64,000 nt of DNA from an uncultured Pseudomonadales bacterium (GTDB lineage Bacteria > Pseudomonadota > Gammaproteobacteria > Pseudomonadales > Azotimanducaceae), in the NCBI GenBank assembly GCA_958296165.1, contig OY282447.1, positions 4,749,154-4,813,153 on the forward strand, read 5' to 3'. Both the position numbers and the translations under genes were made by a program. Numbering within the stretch: position 1 is the first letter of the stretch; every line of letters starts with the position of its first letter. Shown here in pieces: positions 9,162 to 18,454 of the stretch. The notes under the pieces were generated by a model. It searched no databases. It was not told the DNA's origin and saw only the letters and a list, made by a program, of their open reading frames with translations.

Positions 9162-10046
9162 CTACCAGAACTCCGGGAGCGCCGGCAGCTGATCTGGCAC
9201 GGCGCGGGCAACGTCCAAATCGAAGTGATCGATCAGCCTGTTGTAGCGCTCGATGGCGGCATGCCTGCTGATCTGGGGAATGTCCTCGTAGACGTCTAGG
9301 CTGCGTACCGGATGGCCAACGCGGCCTACCTTGCCCCATGAATCGAAGATCGAACCGATGTCGATGGCTATGCCGCCGCGCGCTTTGATCCAGTGGCAGT
9401 AGATCTTGCCAAAGACCCGGCGCCAACGAGGAACCGGGCACCTCGATAAGGCACTTCCAGTGTTTCGCGCATGGCTTCAAAGCCGTCTGGATAGTGCCGG
9501 GTTGTCACCGTGCCTGGCTCGTCGCGCTCGCCACGCACGCCAAACCAGCGCACTTCGCGCACGTTGAAGATTCGCGCGATGGGCTGCGTCACGTCGCGGC
9601 TTGAGATCAGGCCAAGAAAAGGCGCGTTGGCGATCAGCGGCCGCATCAGCAGCGCATGTTGCAGCAGTCGATGCAGCGCGGCATCAGTGAATATATGGTT
9701 CTCCCGTACCAAGTTGAAAGCCGCTAGAGCTTGGCCAACAGCGCGGTAGTTTGGATGCCGCGCCGCTTGGCTGGGCCTAGGAGTGCCCAGCACATCGGCA
9801 TCCGCTACGGCCACTTTCAGTTCTTCAGCGAGCGAGAGCAGTTTGTCGTCGGCGATGGCGGTAGTCCGCAGCCACATGTTGAGGAACGCGTTGACGCGGG
9901 CTCGTGACGTGATTGGGATACCCAAGCACGGCCCCTTCGCCATCGCCAAGGCGAACGACCGATGTTGGCTCACACGCCTCGATTCGATCGCGAACAACGC
10001 CGAACACTTGGAAGGCGTTGGCGCGCCGAACGGAGAGGTCCGTCAC
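9162..10046 (-). pseudogene. Frameshifted GT-D fold glycosyltransferase-like gene
   Basis: Three minus-strand frames together give one GT-D-type protein. Segment 1 (from a GTG at 10046) contains VVRLGDGEGAVLGYP, the family's nucleotide-sugar motif. Segment 2 (about 9925 to 9425) continues with ITSRARVNAFLNMWL and ends RGARFLVGAG. Segment 3 (about 9420 to 9162) continues with KIYCHWIKARGGIAIDIGS and ends at LPALPEFW plus stop. Frame changes are therefore needed near 9925 and near 9420. Each junction joins sequence that fits the family, so this was a single gene of about 295 codons. Two independent shifts make decay more likely than one assembly error. Confidence 0.72.
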
Positions 10047-10052
10047 GTTAGG

Positions 10053-11693
10053 TCAAGCCGCGCTAGCCTTGTCCGCCGCTGTGCCCGCAGCACGCGAGAA
10101 GCGGTGGTGGACGGTGTCCCAGGCGCGGGGGCGGAGGTGTCGAACCGCCGCCGACAACGCCGTAGGCGTGCCGATGCGTTCAAGGCATTCGCACGCCACC
10201 GCCGGCACATAGCCGGTGTGGTCGGCCAGCGCTGCGGCGAGTGCTTCCTCCAACTCCGGCGCAGGCTGGTCTTGGCTGGCGTTAGCGGAGAGCGCCCAGC
10301 ACGCGGCGTAGCGCACTTGGTCCTGGATGCTCCAGTGCTCGCCCATGGCTGGCCCTTGCCAGTCAGAGGCGTCCTCCGCCAGCAAACGGCGGATGCGCCA
10401 GACCGTGGCCGATCCGAAGTTGCCGAGGCAGCACAGAGCGTCCAACGCCGCGCGCACCACGGCATCCGATGGATCGTCGAGCAGTTGGCCCAGTCGGTCG
10501 GCGTTGGCGGGCGATACGCAATCGCCCAATTCGCCAACCGCGTAGGCGGCGTTCATCCGAATCCACGCATCCTCGTGGGCCAACAGCGCCATCAAAGGCG
10601 CGAAGGCAGGCTCGCCGATCGATCCCAAAGCCACGGCGTAGTCCTCCGGCACAAACTGGCGATGCGAGAACCAGCGCGCCAGCGGATCCGCTGCGACGCC
10701 GTAGAAGCGCATATCGTTCGGCGGCGGCGAAACGTGGCGGCTCTTGCCAGCCGTGGCAACAAGCGCATCCACCAGCCGAGGCACGGCGGCTTCGCCCATG
10801 CCGACTAGATCGTAGAGCGCGGCCAGCCGCTGCCCTTGATCGGCCGTCCGCAACGCCGTCAGCGCATCAGCCACTTGCGCCGGCGTCGCCTTCGCCACGG
10901 ACTCCAAACCACGCCGGCCATGCAGCCAACGCCAAGAGTGGTCCCATGCATGCGGAATCGCATGAGGCGTGAGCAGCCCGGCCGGCGTTTGCCAAGACGC
11001 ATCTTCCGCAGCCCACGCAGCGGCGCGCGGGTTGCGTTGCCGCAAGGCGACGAACTTCAGCATGTAGCGCGAGCGATCGGTGCGGTTCGGCGCACCCGCA
11101 TGGGCGAGATCGAAATGCGCGATCACGAGCGCGCCTGGCCGCATGGCGCGCATGAACACCTGGCCCGCCTCCACGCCGTGCAGGTTGGCGTATAGATGGC
11201 TGCCCGCCAAGAGCCGCGTAGGCCCCATCGACAGCGGCACTTTTTGCGCGAAGTAGAAGACGTTGAGGGCGCGCGGGCGGTGCCAGCGGGCACGGCCGGC
11301 GCGGGAGTGGCCGTCTTGGTGCCAGCCGGAACCGGACACCGAACCTTTGCCCATGCGCGGGCCGTTCTCGAACGGATCGAACGCGCCGGATGCGTTCTCC
11401 AGCGGTTCGCTGTTGTGCGGCGTGCGGTGCGGCGTCCACGCGAACTCGGCGCCGAGCAGGCTGCTCAACGCACCGCACAACACCGGCGACTGCAAGAGTT
11501 CGTTCAACAACGGAATGCGCGGCAGCACGTTGTCGCCCGGCCATGGCGTCTCGTGCTTCATGCAGTAGTGCAGTTCGTCCGCCACCGTGGCGTGGAAGTC
11601 CGCCGGCAGGGCGGAATCGAGCACGAGGAAACCGTCGGCCAGAAAGCGTTGTACTTGCTCGTCGGTGAGCAGGATGGGTTGTTGCCCGGCCAT
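10053..11693 (-). CDS. PhyH-family dioxygenase fused to a C-terminal HEAT-repeat domain
   Basis: A 546-residue protein in two parts. Residues 1 to about 225 form a PhyH oxygenase with HxD at H125/D127 (SGWHQDGHS) and distal His at H198 (HFDLAHAGAPNRTD). Residues about 270-540 are helical and repeat-like, with HEAT/PBS-lyase-type hairpins (AVALGSIGEPAFAPLMALL, MNAAYAVGELGDC, AALDALCCLGNFG). Such repeats usually bind proteins or cofactors. PhyH enzymes are normally about 250-350 residues, so the extension is a genuine fusion. The TonB receptor ends just upstream at 11727, and the two may be co-transcribed. Partner and substrate are unknown. Confidence 0.85.
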   Translation of the reverse strand: MAGQQPILLTDEQVQRFLADGFLVLDSALPADFHATVADELHYCMKHETPWPGDNVLPRIPLLNELLQSPVLCGALSSLLGAEFAWTPHRTPHNSEPLENASGAFDPFENGPRMGKGSVSGSGWHQDGHSRAGRARWHRPRALNVFYFAQKVPLSMGPTRLLAGSHLYANLHGVEAGQVFMRAMRPGALVIAHFDLAHAGAPNRTDRSRYMLKFVALRQRNPRAAAWAAEDASWQTPAGLLTPHAIPHAWDHSWRWLHGRRGLESVAKATPAQVADALTALRTADQGQRLAALYDLVGMGEAAVPRLVDALVATAGKSRHVSPPPNDMRFYGVAADPLARWFSHRQFVPEDYAVALGSIGEPAFAPLMALLAHEDAWIRMNAAYAVGELGDCVSPANADRLGQLLDDPSDAVVRAALDALCCLGNFGSATVWRIRRLLAEDASDWQGPAMGEHWSIQDQVRYAACWALSANASQDQPAPELEEALAAALADHTGYVPAVACECLERIGTPTALSAAVRHLRPRAWDTVHHRFSRAAGTAADKASAA

Positions 11694-11726
11694 GCAACTC
11701 GTTCCGCGTCGGGTTGCCGTGCAGCG

Positions 11727-14207
11727 CTAGAAGCGGAACCTGGCTTCGATGCCGAGGATGCGCCCGTCTGTGAGCTGGCCTTCGCGGATGAACTCCTCGT
11801 CCCAGCCCCGCGCTTCGTTCTCGGTGATGCCGTAGGTGTCGAGCAAATTGTCCACAAACGCCACCACGTTGAAGCGGGCGTCGTTACGCGTCCAGTTCAC
11901 GCGCAGGTCCCAGCGGCCGTAGGCGGGCATCTCGTCCAGCGCGATGTTCCAAATCGACCCCGCTCGATCGCCAACCCAACTGTAGGTTTGCACCAGTTCC
12001 ACCACGCCGGCGCCGGCATCGAACTGCCAATTGGCGCTCACCGAGTATTGGTGCTTCGCCAGAGAGGGGAACGGATTGCCCTTCAAGTTCACCGGATGCA
12101 AGGGATAGTCCTCGCCGTCCTCGTTCAGCGCCCAGTTTTGATCGGGATTGGCGCCGTTGAACGCCAGCAAGCTGCCTAGCGACGAATCAGTCCAGGCGTA
12201 GAAGCCGCGCAGCGAGAGCATCTCGCTGGCCACCCACTGCAGCTCGAACTCGGCGCCATGGATGCGCGAACCGTCCACGTTGATCCACTCGCTCACGTCC
12301 ACCTCGTTGCCGCCGATGAACACCCGGTAGGAGAGGTTCTGCTGATAGTCGCCGTAGTCGTACCGATAGGCGTTCACAGCCAACGCGAGGCGGCCGTCGG
12401 CGAGGCTGCCCTTGTAGCCCACCTCGATAGAGTCCATGGTTTCACCGCCGTAAGTGCGTTCCGCTTCCCCGAACGTAAAGCTGTTGAAGCCGCCGGCGCG
12501 GAAGGCGCGGGCGTAGCGGGCGTGCAACAGGCTATCCGGGTGCGGCCGGTACTCCAGCGTGAGATGCCCCATCGTGCCGTCGTAGGTGCGCTGCGCGGCC
12601 TCTTCGGCAAAGCCAAAGTCGAAGAAGGTGCCTATGTTGATTTCGTTGCGCGATTGCGACTTGTCGTCCTCGCTTTGGCGCACGCCGGCGGAAACCGACC
12701 ATCGCTCGTCTATCTGCAAGTCGATGTTGGCGAACAGCGCTGCGGAATCCACTTCCGCGTCGATGAACCAAGTGAAGTTGCGGGCGCACTCCGGCGTTAC
12801 CGGTGCCGTGCCCGGGCACTCGCGCACCACCGTCACGAGGAACTCGTTGGCGAACTCGCGGGTGATCAGCGAGAACGGACTGTCTTCGCTGAACACATAG
12901 GCCCCGAACAGCATGGTCAAGCTCTCCGTTTCGCCGAGCAGGTGGATTTCGTGGGAAGCGATCTCCTTGGGAAAGGAGAGCCTTGCAAGGCCGTCGCGGA
13001 ACGGCACGCCGGCGTCGGCGGAGAGAAAGGGGCTGTCTGCGCCAGCCACCCTGCTCGTAAAGTCCGAATCGTGGATGTAGAACGTCTCCGAATCCGAGCG
13101 CCCGCCGATGTAGCGCAGCGACCAATCTTCGTTCAGCTTGAACAGGGCGTCCACGTTGACGACGTCGCGTTCGATGCCGCGATCGTTGCGGCGGTTGTGG
13201 TCCACCGCCTTGCGTCTGATCTCCCCGACGCTCTCCGTGAAGCGGGCTGCGCCGAACAAAGTCGCCGAGGGCGCCCGCGTGGTGTACAGGTAGTGCGTAT
13301 TCTGCGAACCTTTGCCGCCGGCCCGGCCAACGAAGAAAGGCACGTCCGTGCTCGGCTGGGTGAAGAAGATCTGGTCGACGTGGCCCTCGTAGGCGTCGTA
13401 GCGGGCGTAGCGGACGTTCACATCCCAACGCTCGGTTTGCAGGCGCACTTGCGGCGAAACGAAATTGTTGTCCAAACGCCCTGCGTCGGGCGCGCTGCCC
13501 ACGTTCTCCGCCGTGCCGTCGCGCTTGGTGTAGGCTGCCGTCAAGCGGTAGCTCAAGGCGTCCGTGATGGGGCCGGTGACCGCCACGCCGGCGCGCCGGC
13601 CGTTGAAGGTCGTGAGTTCAAGCAGCGCTTCGCCGCCGAACTGCGCGGCCGGCCTCTTGCTGATGAAGTTGATGGCGCCGGCCATCGAGTTGCGCCCGTA
13701 GAGCGTGCCTTGCGGGCCGCGCAGCACCTCCACACGTTCGAGATCGAACATGCTGGATTCGATGAGGCCATAGGTCTCGTTGTAGAAGAGCCCGTTCTGA
13801 TAGAGAGCGGCGCCCACTTCAGCGGACGCGTCGCGCCAGGCTTGCTGGCCAACGCCGCGAATGGTCACCGGGTTGTCGAAACCGAATGTGACGGACGGCG
13901 TTAAGAGCTCCAGATCCCGCAGCGACGACACGCCCAGCTCCTCCATCGCCTCGTCATCGAGGACGCTCACAGCCAAGGGCACGTCCAGCACATTCTGCTC
14001 GCGGCGCTGCGCCGTGACAACCAACTCCTCGACGCCGTCATTCTGGGCCTCTTCACCGTCTCCGGCCTGCTGCGCGGCCGCCTCGCCAAGCGGAACGGCA
14101 AGCACCAGCGCGGCGCCAACCGCGGCCCCTCCACGGCGAGCGATCGCCGCGAATCCGTTGCCGAACATGCGGCCCAACCTGCTGGTCGGCTCTCGGTTGC
14201 TCAACAT
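11727..14207 (-). CDS. TonB-dependent receptor
   Basis: An 826-residue outer-membrane receptor. The N-terminus has a long basic region and hydrophobic signal core ending in EAAAQ near residue 46. A TonB-box-like segment EELVVTAQRR near residue 60 is followed by the plug domain (LRDLELLTPSVTFGFDNPVTIRGVG) and a beta-barrel ending in the aromatic C-terminus GIEARFRF typical of BamA substrates. The plug carries the standard LRGPQGTLYGRNSMAGAINF motif. The substrate is not determinable; the neighbouring oxygenase fusion and the ABC pair do not define it. It starts 54 bases after the end of the ABC gene, in a gap that holds an inverted repeat. Confidence 0.92.
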   Translation of the reverse strand: MLSNREPTSRLGRMFGNGFAAIARRGGAAVGAALVLAVPLGEAAAQQAGDGEEAQNDGVEELVVTAQRREQNVLDVPLAVSVLDDEAMEELGVSSLRDLELLTPSVTFGFDNPVTIRGVGQQAWRDASAEVGAALYQNGLFYNETYGLIESSMFDLERVEVLRGPQGTLYGRNSMAGAINFISKRPAAQFGGEALLELTTFNGRRAGVAVTGPITDALSYRLTAAYTKRDGTAENVGSAPDAGRLDNNFVSPQVRLQTERWDVNVRYARYDAYEGHVDQIFFTQPSTDVPFFVGRAGGKGSQNTHYLYTTRAPSATLFGAARFTESVGEIRRKAVDHNRRNDRGIERDVVNVDALFKLNEDWSLRYIGGRSDSETFYIHDSDFTSRVAGADSPFLSADAGVPFRDGLARLSFPKEIASHEIHLLGETESLTMLFGAYVFSEDSPFSLITREFANEFLVTVVRECPGTAPVTPECARNFTWFIDAEVDSAALFANIDLQIDERWSVSAGVRQSEDDKSQSRNEINIGTFFDFGFAEEAAQRTYDGTMGHLTLEYRPHPDSLLHARYARAFRAGGFNSFTFGEAERTYGGETMDSIEVGYKGSLADGRLALAVNAYRYDYGDYQQNLSYRVFIGGNEVDVSEWINVDGSRIHGAEFELQWVASEMLSLRGFYAWTDSSLGSLLAFNGANPDQNWALNEDGEDYPLHPVNLKGNPFPSLAKHQYSVSANWQFDAGAGVVELVQTYSWVGDRAGSIWNIALDEMPAYGRWDLRVNWTRNDARFNVVAFVDNLLDTYGITENEARGWDEEFIREGQLTDGRILGIEARFRF

Positions 14208-14236
14208 CGCTGCCCTACCCTGCCAAGTTACACACG

Positions 14237-14251
14237 GTTACAGAGCGTAAC
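14237..14251. promoter_or_regulatory. Short inverted repeat upstream of the TonB receptor gene
   Basis: GTTAC-N5-GTAAC lies between the ABC exporter gene and the receptor start at 14207. Its position and symmetry suit a small dimeric repressor site, but the arms are only five bases, and I cannot link it to a regulator. Confidence 0.25.
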
Positions 14252-14261
14252 ACTTCGCCTC

Positions 14262-16280
14262 TTAAGAGGTGCTACGAGCTCCGCCCTGCAAGTCCACGAA
14301 GTTCCTGTACTCGCCACCGTCACGCGCCATCAGTTCGGCGTGGCTGCCCTGTTCCACGATGCATCCGTCGCGCATGAAGAGGATTCGGTCGGCGCGGGCA
14401 ATAGTCGAGAGCCGATGGGCGATCACGAACACGATGCGGTGTGTGCGGCGGATGCCCGCGTCCTCCGGCGCCTGCCCTGTCAACGCGGCGACGAGCGCTT
14501 GTTCGGTCTCTGGATCAACGGCCGCGGTAGGTTCGTCCAGTATCAACACCGGCGTGTCGCGCAGCAGGCCGCGGGCGATGGAGAGGCGCTGCTTTTCGCC
14601 CACCGAGAGCGCCTCGCCGGCGCGGCCGAGCACGGTTTCGTACCCTTGCGGCAGGGCGGCGATGAACTCGTGCGCGCCGCTCAAGCGGGCCGCCCGCTGC
14701 ACCTCCTCTCGGCTGGCGTTCGGCCGTCCGAGACGCAGGTTGTCGTGTACGGTGCCAGACAGCAGCAGATGTTCCTGGAACACGTAGCTCGCGGCGTCGC
14801 GTAGATCGTCCAATGGCCAGTCGCGCGTGTCTACGCCGCCAATCAGCACGCGCCCAACGCTCGGCGCGAGGAAGCCCGGAATCATGTACGCCATGCTGGT
14901 CTTGCCTGCGCCCGTTGGCCCGGCGATTGCGATGAGCTCGCCAGCGGCAGCGCGAAAAGAGACGTCGCGCAGTGCCTCGCGGCCGTCCGGGTAGGTCAAC
15001 CCCACGCCCTCGAACGCCACGCTGTCCACTTGCTTGGGCGCAGTGCGCGTTGCCAGAGGCGCCGCGTCCTCAGTCGGCAGGTCCAGATAGAAGAACACGC
15101 GCCGCACACCGGCGGCATTGCCCTGGAAATCCACCCACAGCCGCCCAAGCGTTACGGAAGCGCCAGCGACGGCGAAGAACAGGCCCGAGGCGAGCAGGAA
15201 GTCGCCGGGCAGCAGATCGCCAGCGACGATCCGGTCCGTGACCAGCAGGAACGCCCAGACCCCCACCGACAACAACGCAAGGCCGGAGAGCAAATCGATG
15301 CCGATGTTGACCACCACCACATGGCGAAAGCGCCGATAGGATTCGCGACTCGCCTTGCCGAATGCCTCGCGTTCGCGCACGTCTGCGTTGTGGCTCTGCA
15401 CCGCCGCCACGTTGGCCATGTTCTCCTCGATGCGATTGGTGGTGGCACTGCCGGCGCCACGGCTGGCTTGGCTGGTGCGCCGCGCCGTGCCGGCCAGCGG
15501 CACCGTGAACAGCAGCGTAAGGGGCAATATCGCCATCGCCAGCCAGACCAACTCGGGAACCTTGTCGCCGAAGCTGTAGTTCACGACGTATACCGACGCC
15601 GCGGCGCCCAGCAGGGAGATCACGGGCATGAGCGTGAGGTCGAAACAGACGCCCTGTATCGAGGGCGCGTCGTACATGGTTCGATAGATGCCGTCGCCGA
15701 TGCGCTGATCGTCGAGGACCGTCATCGGCAAGCGCGTGAGGCGGCCGAACAGGCGGGTGCGCAAGCCGTTCGTTACGCGCTGCACCAAACGGATGTTGCA
15801 CAGCAAATCCGCCAACCCCCAGACTCCGCCCGCCATCGACCAGCCGGCGCTGATCATGTTCTCCGACTGTGTGGCCGTATCTTCGCCTTGGGCGAGGAAC
15901 GCGGTGGTCGGCTGCGCCGCGCCCGAACCGGCGCCGAAGAGCAGCAGCAAAGCCAGCAGCAGCGCCACAGTCGCAATCAGCAAGCCGTTCGGCGAGAGAT
16001 GCACAGTGGCATCCACGAAGGGCTGAAAGAAAGGTGGAAACGCAATCGTCGCCTCGGCGAGCGGGTTCTGCAGCAGCACGTGGTCGGAGAGGATCTTCAA
16101 GGCCAGCGGCGCGACCACGATCGGCACGAAACTCACAATCATCAACACGAACTTGAGCGCGAACAAACGCCAAGCGGGCTTGATGTAGGCGAGGGAACGG
16201 CGGAGAACGCCGAGCACGTCCCGGCCGCTTAGGTTCGTATCGACGTCCAGCCGATCGTCGTAGCCGGCGCTCTTTGCCAT
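14262..16280 (-). CDS. ABC transporter, transmembrane plus ATP-binding half-exporter (second of a pair)
   Basis: A 672-residue type IV ABC exporter subunit. About six membrane helices occupy residues 25-330. The nucleotide-binding domain has Walker A GPTGAGKTS with K460, signature LSVGEKQR, Walker B LILDEPTAAVD (D582, E583) and an H-loop VIAHRLS. I start at MAKSAGYDDR (16280) because the longer frame overlaps the upstream ABC gene. With the gene at 16309, 28 bases away, it forms a probable heterodimeric lipid, peptide or drug exporter of the MsbA/LmrCD type. In both subunits Glu follows the Walker B Asp, so neither ATP site is obviously degenerate. Confidence 0.9.
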   Translation of the reverse strand: MAKSAGYDDRLDVDTNLSGRDVLGVLRRSLAYIKPAWRLFALKFVLMIVSFVPIVVAPLALKILSDHVLLQNPLAEATIAFPPFFQPFVDATVHLSPNGLLIATVALLLALLLLFGAGSGAAQPTTAFLAQGEDTATQSENMISAGWSMAGGVWGLADLLCNIRLVQRVTNGLRTRLFGRLTRLPMTVLDDQRIGDGIYRTMYDAPSIQGVCFDLTLMPVISLLGAAASVYVVNYSFGDKVPELVWLAMAILPLTLLFTVPLAGTARRTSQASRGAGSATTNRIEENMANVAAVQSHNADVREREAFGKASRESYRRFRHVVVVNIGIDLLSGLALLSVGVWAFLLVTDRIVAGDLLPGDFLLASGLFFAVAGASVTLGRLWVDFQGNAAGVRRVFFYLDLPTEDAAPLATRTAPKQVDSVAFEGVGLTYPDGREALRDVSFRAAAGELIAIAGPTGAGKTSMAYMIPGFLAPSVGRVLIGGVDTRDWPLDDLRDAASYVFQEHLLLSGTVHDNLRLGRPNASREEVQRAARLSGAHEFIAALPQGYETVLGRAGEALSVGEKQRLSIARGLLRDTPVLILDEPTAAVDPETEQALVAALTGQAPEDAGIRRTHRIVFVIAHRLSTIARADRILFMRDGCIVEQGSHAELMARDGGEYRNFVDLQGGARSTS

Positions 16281-16308
16281 CGCGTCTCTCACCGTCGCAG
16301 CCCGCCGT

Positions 16309-18267
16309 TCAAGACGCCAACTCCACTTCGCTTTGCACGAAGTGCGCGTAGCGCCCGTCGGCAATGGCCATCAGCTCGTCGTGGCGCCCCCGTTCGACGA
16401 TACGCCCGTTCTCCAGGAACAGAATCTGATCGGCGCGACGGATGGTGCCGATGCGGTGCGTGACGAGGAAAATCACCTTCTCCTTGCCATGCGCGGCGAG
16501 GCGTTCGAGCACGCGCTGTTCGGTGGCCACATCGAGCGCCGCGGTGGGTTCGTCCAATATCAGTATCGGCGCGTCCTTGGCCACGGCGCGGGCGATGGAA
16601 AGCCGCTGCCGCTGACCGGCCGAGAGCTTCGCGCCGCGCTCGCCCAGCTCGGTGGCGTAGCCTGCCGGCAGCGCCTCCACGAACTCGTCCGCGCACGCCG
16701 TCCTGGCGGCCTGCTCCACCTCTTGATCGGTGGCGCTTGGCGCGGCGTAGCGGATGTTGTCCGCAATGCTGGTGGGAAACAGCGCGTTTTCCTGCAGCAC
16801 GATGGCGATGGCCGCGCGCAGATCGCGCACGCGAATGTCCCGGACGTCCACTCCGCCTACGCGCACGCCACCGCCGTCCACTTCGTACAGCCGCAGCAGC
16901 AGGCTGAGCAACGTGGACTTGCCAGCGCCGGACGGCCCGACGATGGCCACGGTGGTGCCGGGCTGCGCGTGGAACGTGGCGCCGTCGAGCACAGGGCGAT
17001 CGGCAGCGTAGCCAAACCGCACCCCCTCGAAGCGAACGCCTTCGCCCAGCGCGGGCATGGACAGGGCATCCGGTTTATCCACCACTTCCGGTTCGGCGTC
17101 GAGCAGAAAGAACGCGCGTTTCAGCCCCACGCTCATGTCTTGCAGAACGCACCAGGTGGCGGCCAGCGAGACGCCAGTGCCGGAGATGGCGCTCAAGCGT
17201 TCCTGGGCCGCCTGAAAAGCGCCCAGATTCCACACGGCGAAGCCGATGAAAGCCACCAAGCCATAGCCGAACGTGGGCGCCTCCGCCCACACCCAACGCA
17301 CCATCAAGTAGTCCGCGGCGAGCGCTGCCAGCGCGGCGCAGATGTAGACCAGCACGCCCAGGAGAGCAACGGCGCGGCGCAATTCATAGGCGTGGTCCAA
17401 GGCGGTGGTGGATCGGCTGCGAAAGCCCTCGAGCGCACCGAGCTCGGCGCGGCAGGCCTTCAGCAGCCGCACGCCGCCAACGCTCTCCTGAATGTGCGAG
17501 GTGAGTTCACTGTTCGCTGCACGCGCCTTGCTGCTGAGGGTTCGCAGCCGCGGCGTGAAGGCCCACGCCAAAAGCAGCGCCGGCGCGGCGGCGACGAGGA
17601 ACAACATGCCGAGATAGAGCGAGAAGAACGAAACGGCACCGACCGCCACCAGCAAGTTGAAGAACGCGACGGCCGGCGCGACCAAGGCGTTGCGCACCAC
17701 GCTGGTGACCATGGCGCTGTCTTGATAGACGCGGTAGATGGCGTCGCCCACCTGCCGACTGTCGCCGCGGCGCAAGGATAGATGCACCACCGAGTCCATC
17801 ATGGCAAGGCGCAAGTGCTGGTTCACGCGCTGCAGAATCCAAGTGAGGTAGTAGCCGAGGCCGCTGCCGAGCACGAAGCCCAAGACCAGCAGCATGCCGG
17901 TGAGCAGCAGGAACGCGGTGCGCAACGTGAAGCGGGCGCCTTGGCCAAGTTCCTGCACCGTCACGAACTCGGCCGCATCGAGGCCAAGCAGGCGTGCCTG
18001 CAAAGCCGTGAGCGGTTCGCCAAGGAAGACCTTGTTGGTGAGCAGATCGAAGCCAACGAGCGACGCCGCAAGCTGCAGCAGCATGGCGACGCCGGACAGC
18101 GCCGCGAAGATCAAAAAGTGGCGGAGTTCCGGCAGCAGGTAACGGCGCGTGCGCCAAAGCGCCGCGGCGAAGCCGAAGGACTCGGTGGGCGGCGCAGGCA
18201 CCGGCGTTGCGCTCTGCGGGTTGCGGTCGCGCAAGCGGCGAGTGCCTATGCCAAGCCCTAGCGCCAT
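16309..18267 (-). CDS. ABC transporter, transmembrane plus ATP-binding half-exporter (first of a pair)
   Basis: A 652-residue ABC exporter subunit. Membrane helices span about residues 40-340; the ATPase domain has Walker A GPSGAGKST (K450), signature LSAGQRQR, Walker B LILDEPTAALD and H-loop LVTHRIG. The start at 18267 (MALGLGIGTRR) is preferred over a frame extending another 110 bases upstream, because the extension is Arg-rich and lacks transporter features. It is the promoter-proximal member of the tandem pair and should dimerise with the product of 14262-16280. The transported compound is unknown. Confidence 0.9.
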   Translation of the reverse strand: MALGLGIGTRRLRDRNPQSATPVPAPPTESFGFAAALWRTRRYLLPELRHFLIFAALSGVAMLLQLAASLVGFDLLTNKVFLGEPLTALQARLLGLDAAEFVTVQELGQGARFTLRTAFLLLTGMLLVLGFVLGSGLGYYLTWILQRVNQHLRLAMMDSVVHLSLRRGDSRQVGDAIYRVYQDSAMVTSVVRNALVAPAVAFFNLLVAVGAVSFFSLYLGMLFLVAAAPALLLAWAFTPRLRTLSSKARAANSELTSHIQESVGGVRLLKACRAELGALEGFRSRSTTALDHAYELRRAVALLGVLVYICAALAALAADYLMVRWVWAEAPTFGYGLVAFIGFAVWNLGAFQAAQERLSAISGTGVSLAATWCVLQDMSVGLKRAFFLLDAEPEVVDKPDALSMPALGEGVRFEGVRFGYAADRPVLDGATFHAQPGTTVAIVGPSGAGKSTLLSLLLRLYEVDGGGVRVGGVDVRDIRVRDLRAAIAIVLQENALFPTSIADNIRYAAPSATDQEVEQAARTACADEFVEALPAGYATELGERGAKLSAGQRQRLSIARAVAKDAPILILDEPTAALDVATEQRVLERLAAHGKEKVIFLVTHRIGTIRRADQILFLENGRIVERGRHDELMAIADGRYAHFVQSEVELAS

Positions 18268-18454
18268 AGCGCGAGTTTCTCGTCGATGAACACCTCGATT
18301 GGCCTGCGACTTTGGTTGCTGATGCAGGCCCGCCCGTAACCGTATGCTAGTGGGCCAGCGGGCCGCAACCCAATGCAACGGTTGGCTGAGCGGTTAGGCC
18401 GGGTGTTGGGGGGTGATGGGGGTGTTGGGGATAGGCGGCTGCCTTCAGCCGTTT

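Noticed and set aside
12258-13904. 548-codon open frame opposite the TonB receptor gene
   Set aside because: It is antisense to a gene with clear receptor features; its His/Val/Arg-rich product shows no domain and arises from GC-rich codon use.
15030-17781. Long plus-strand open frames opposite both ABC transporter genes
   Set aside because: Gln/Arg/His-rich low-complexity translations with no motif, mirror images of the ABC coding frames.
18370-18400. tRNA-Ser-like D-arm (GGCTGAGCGGTTAGG) that might mark an attachment site
   Set aside because: No acceptor stem, anticodon arm or T-arm can be found around it.
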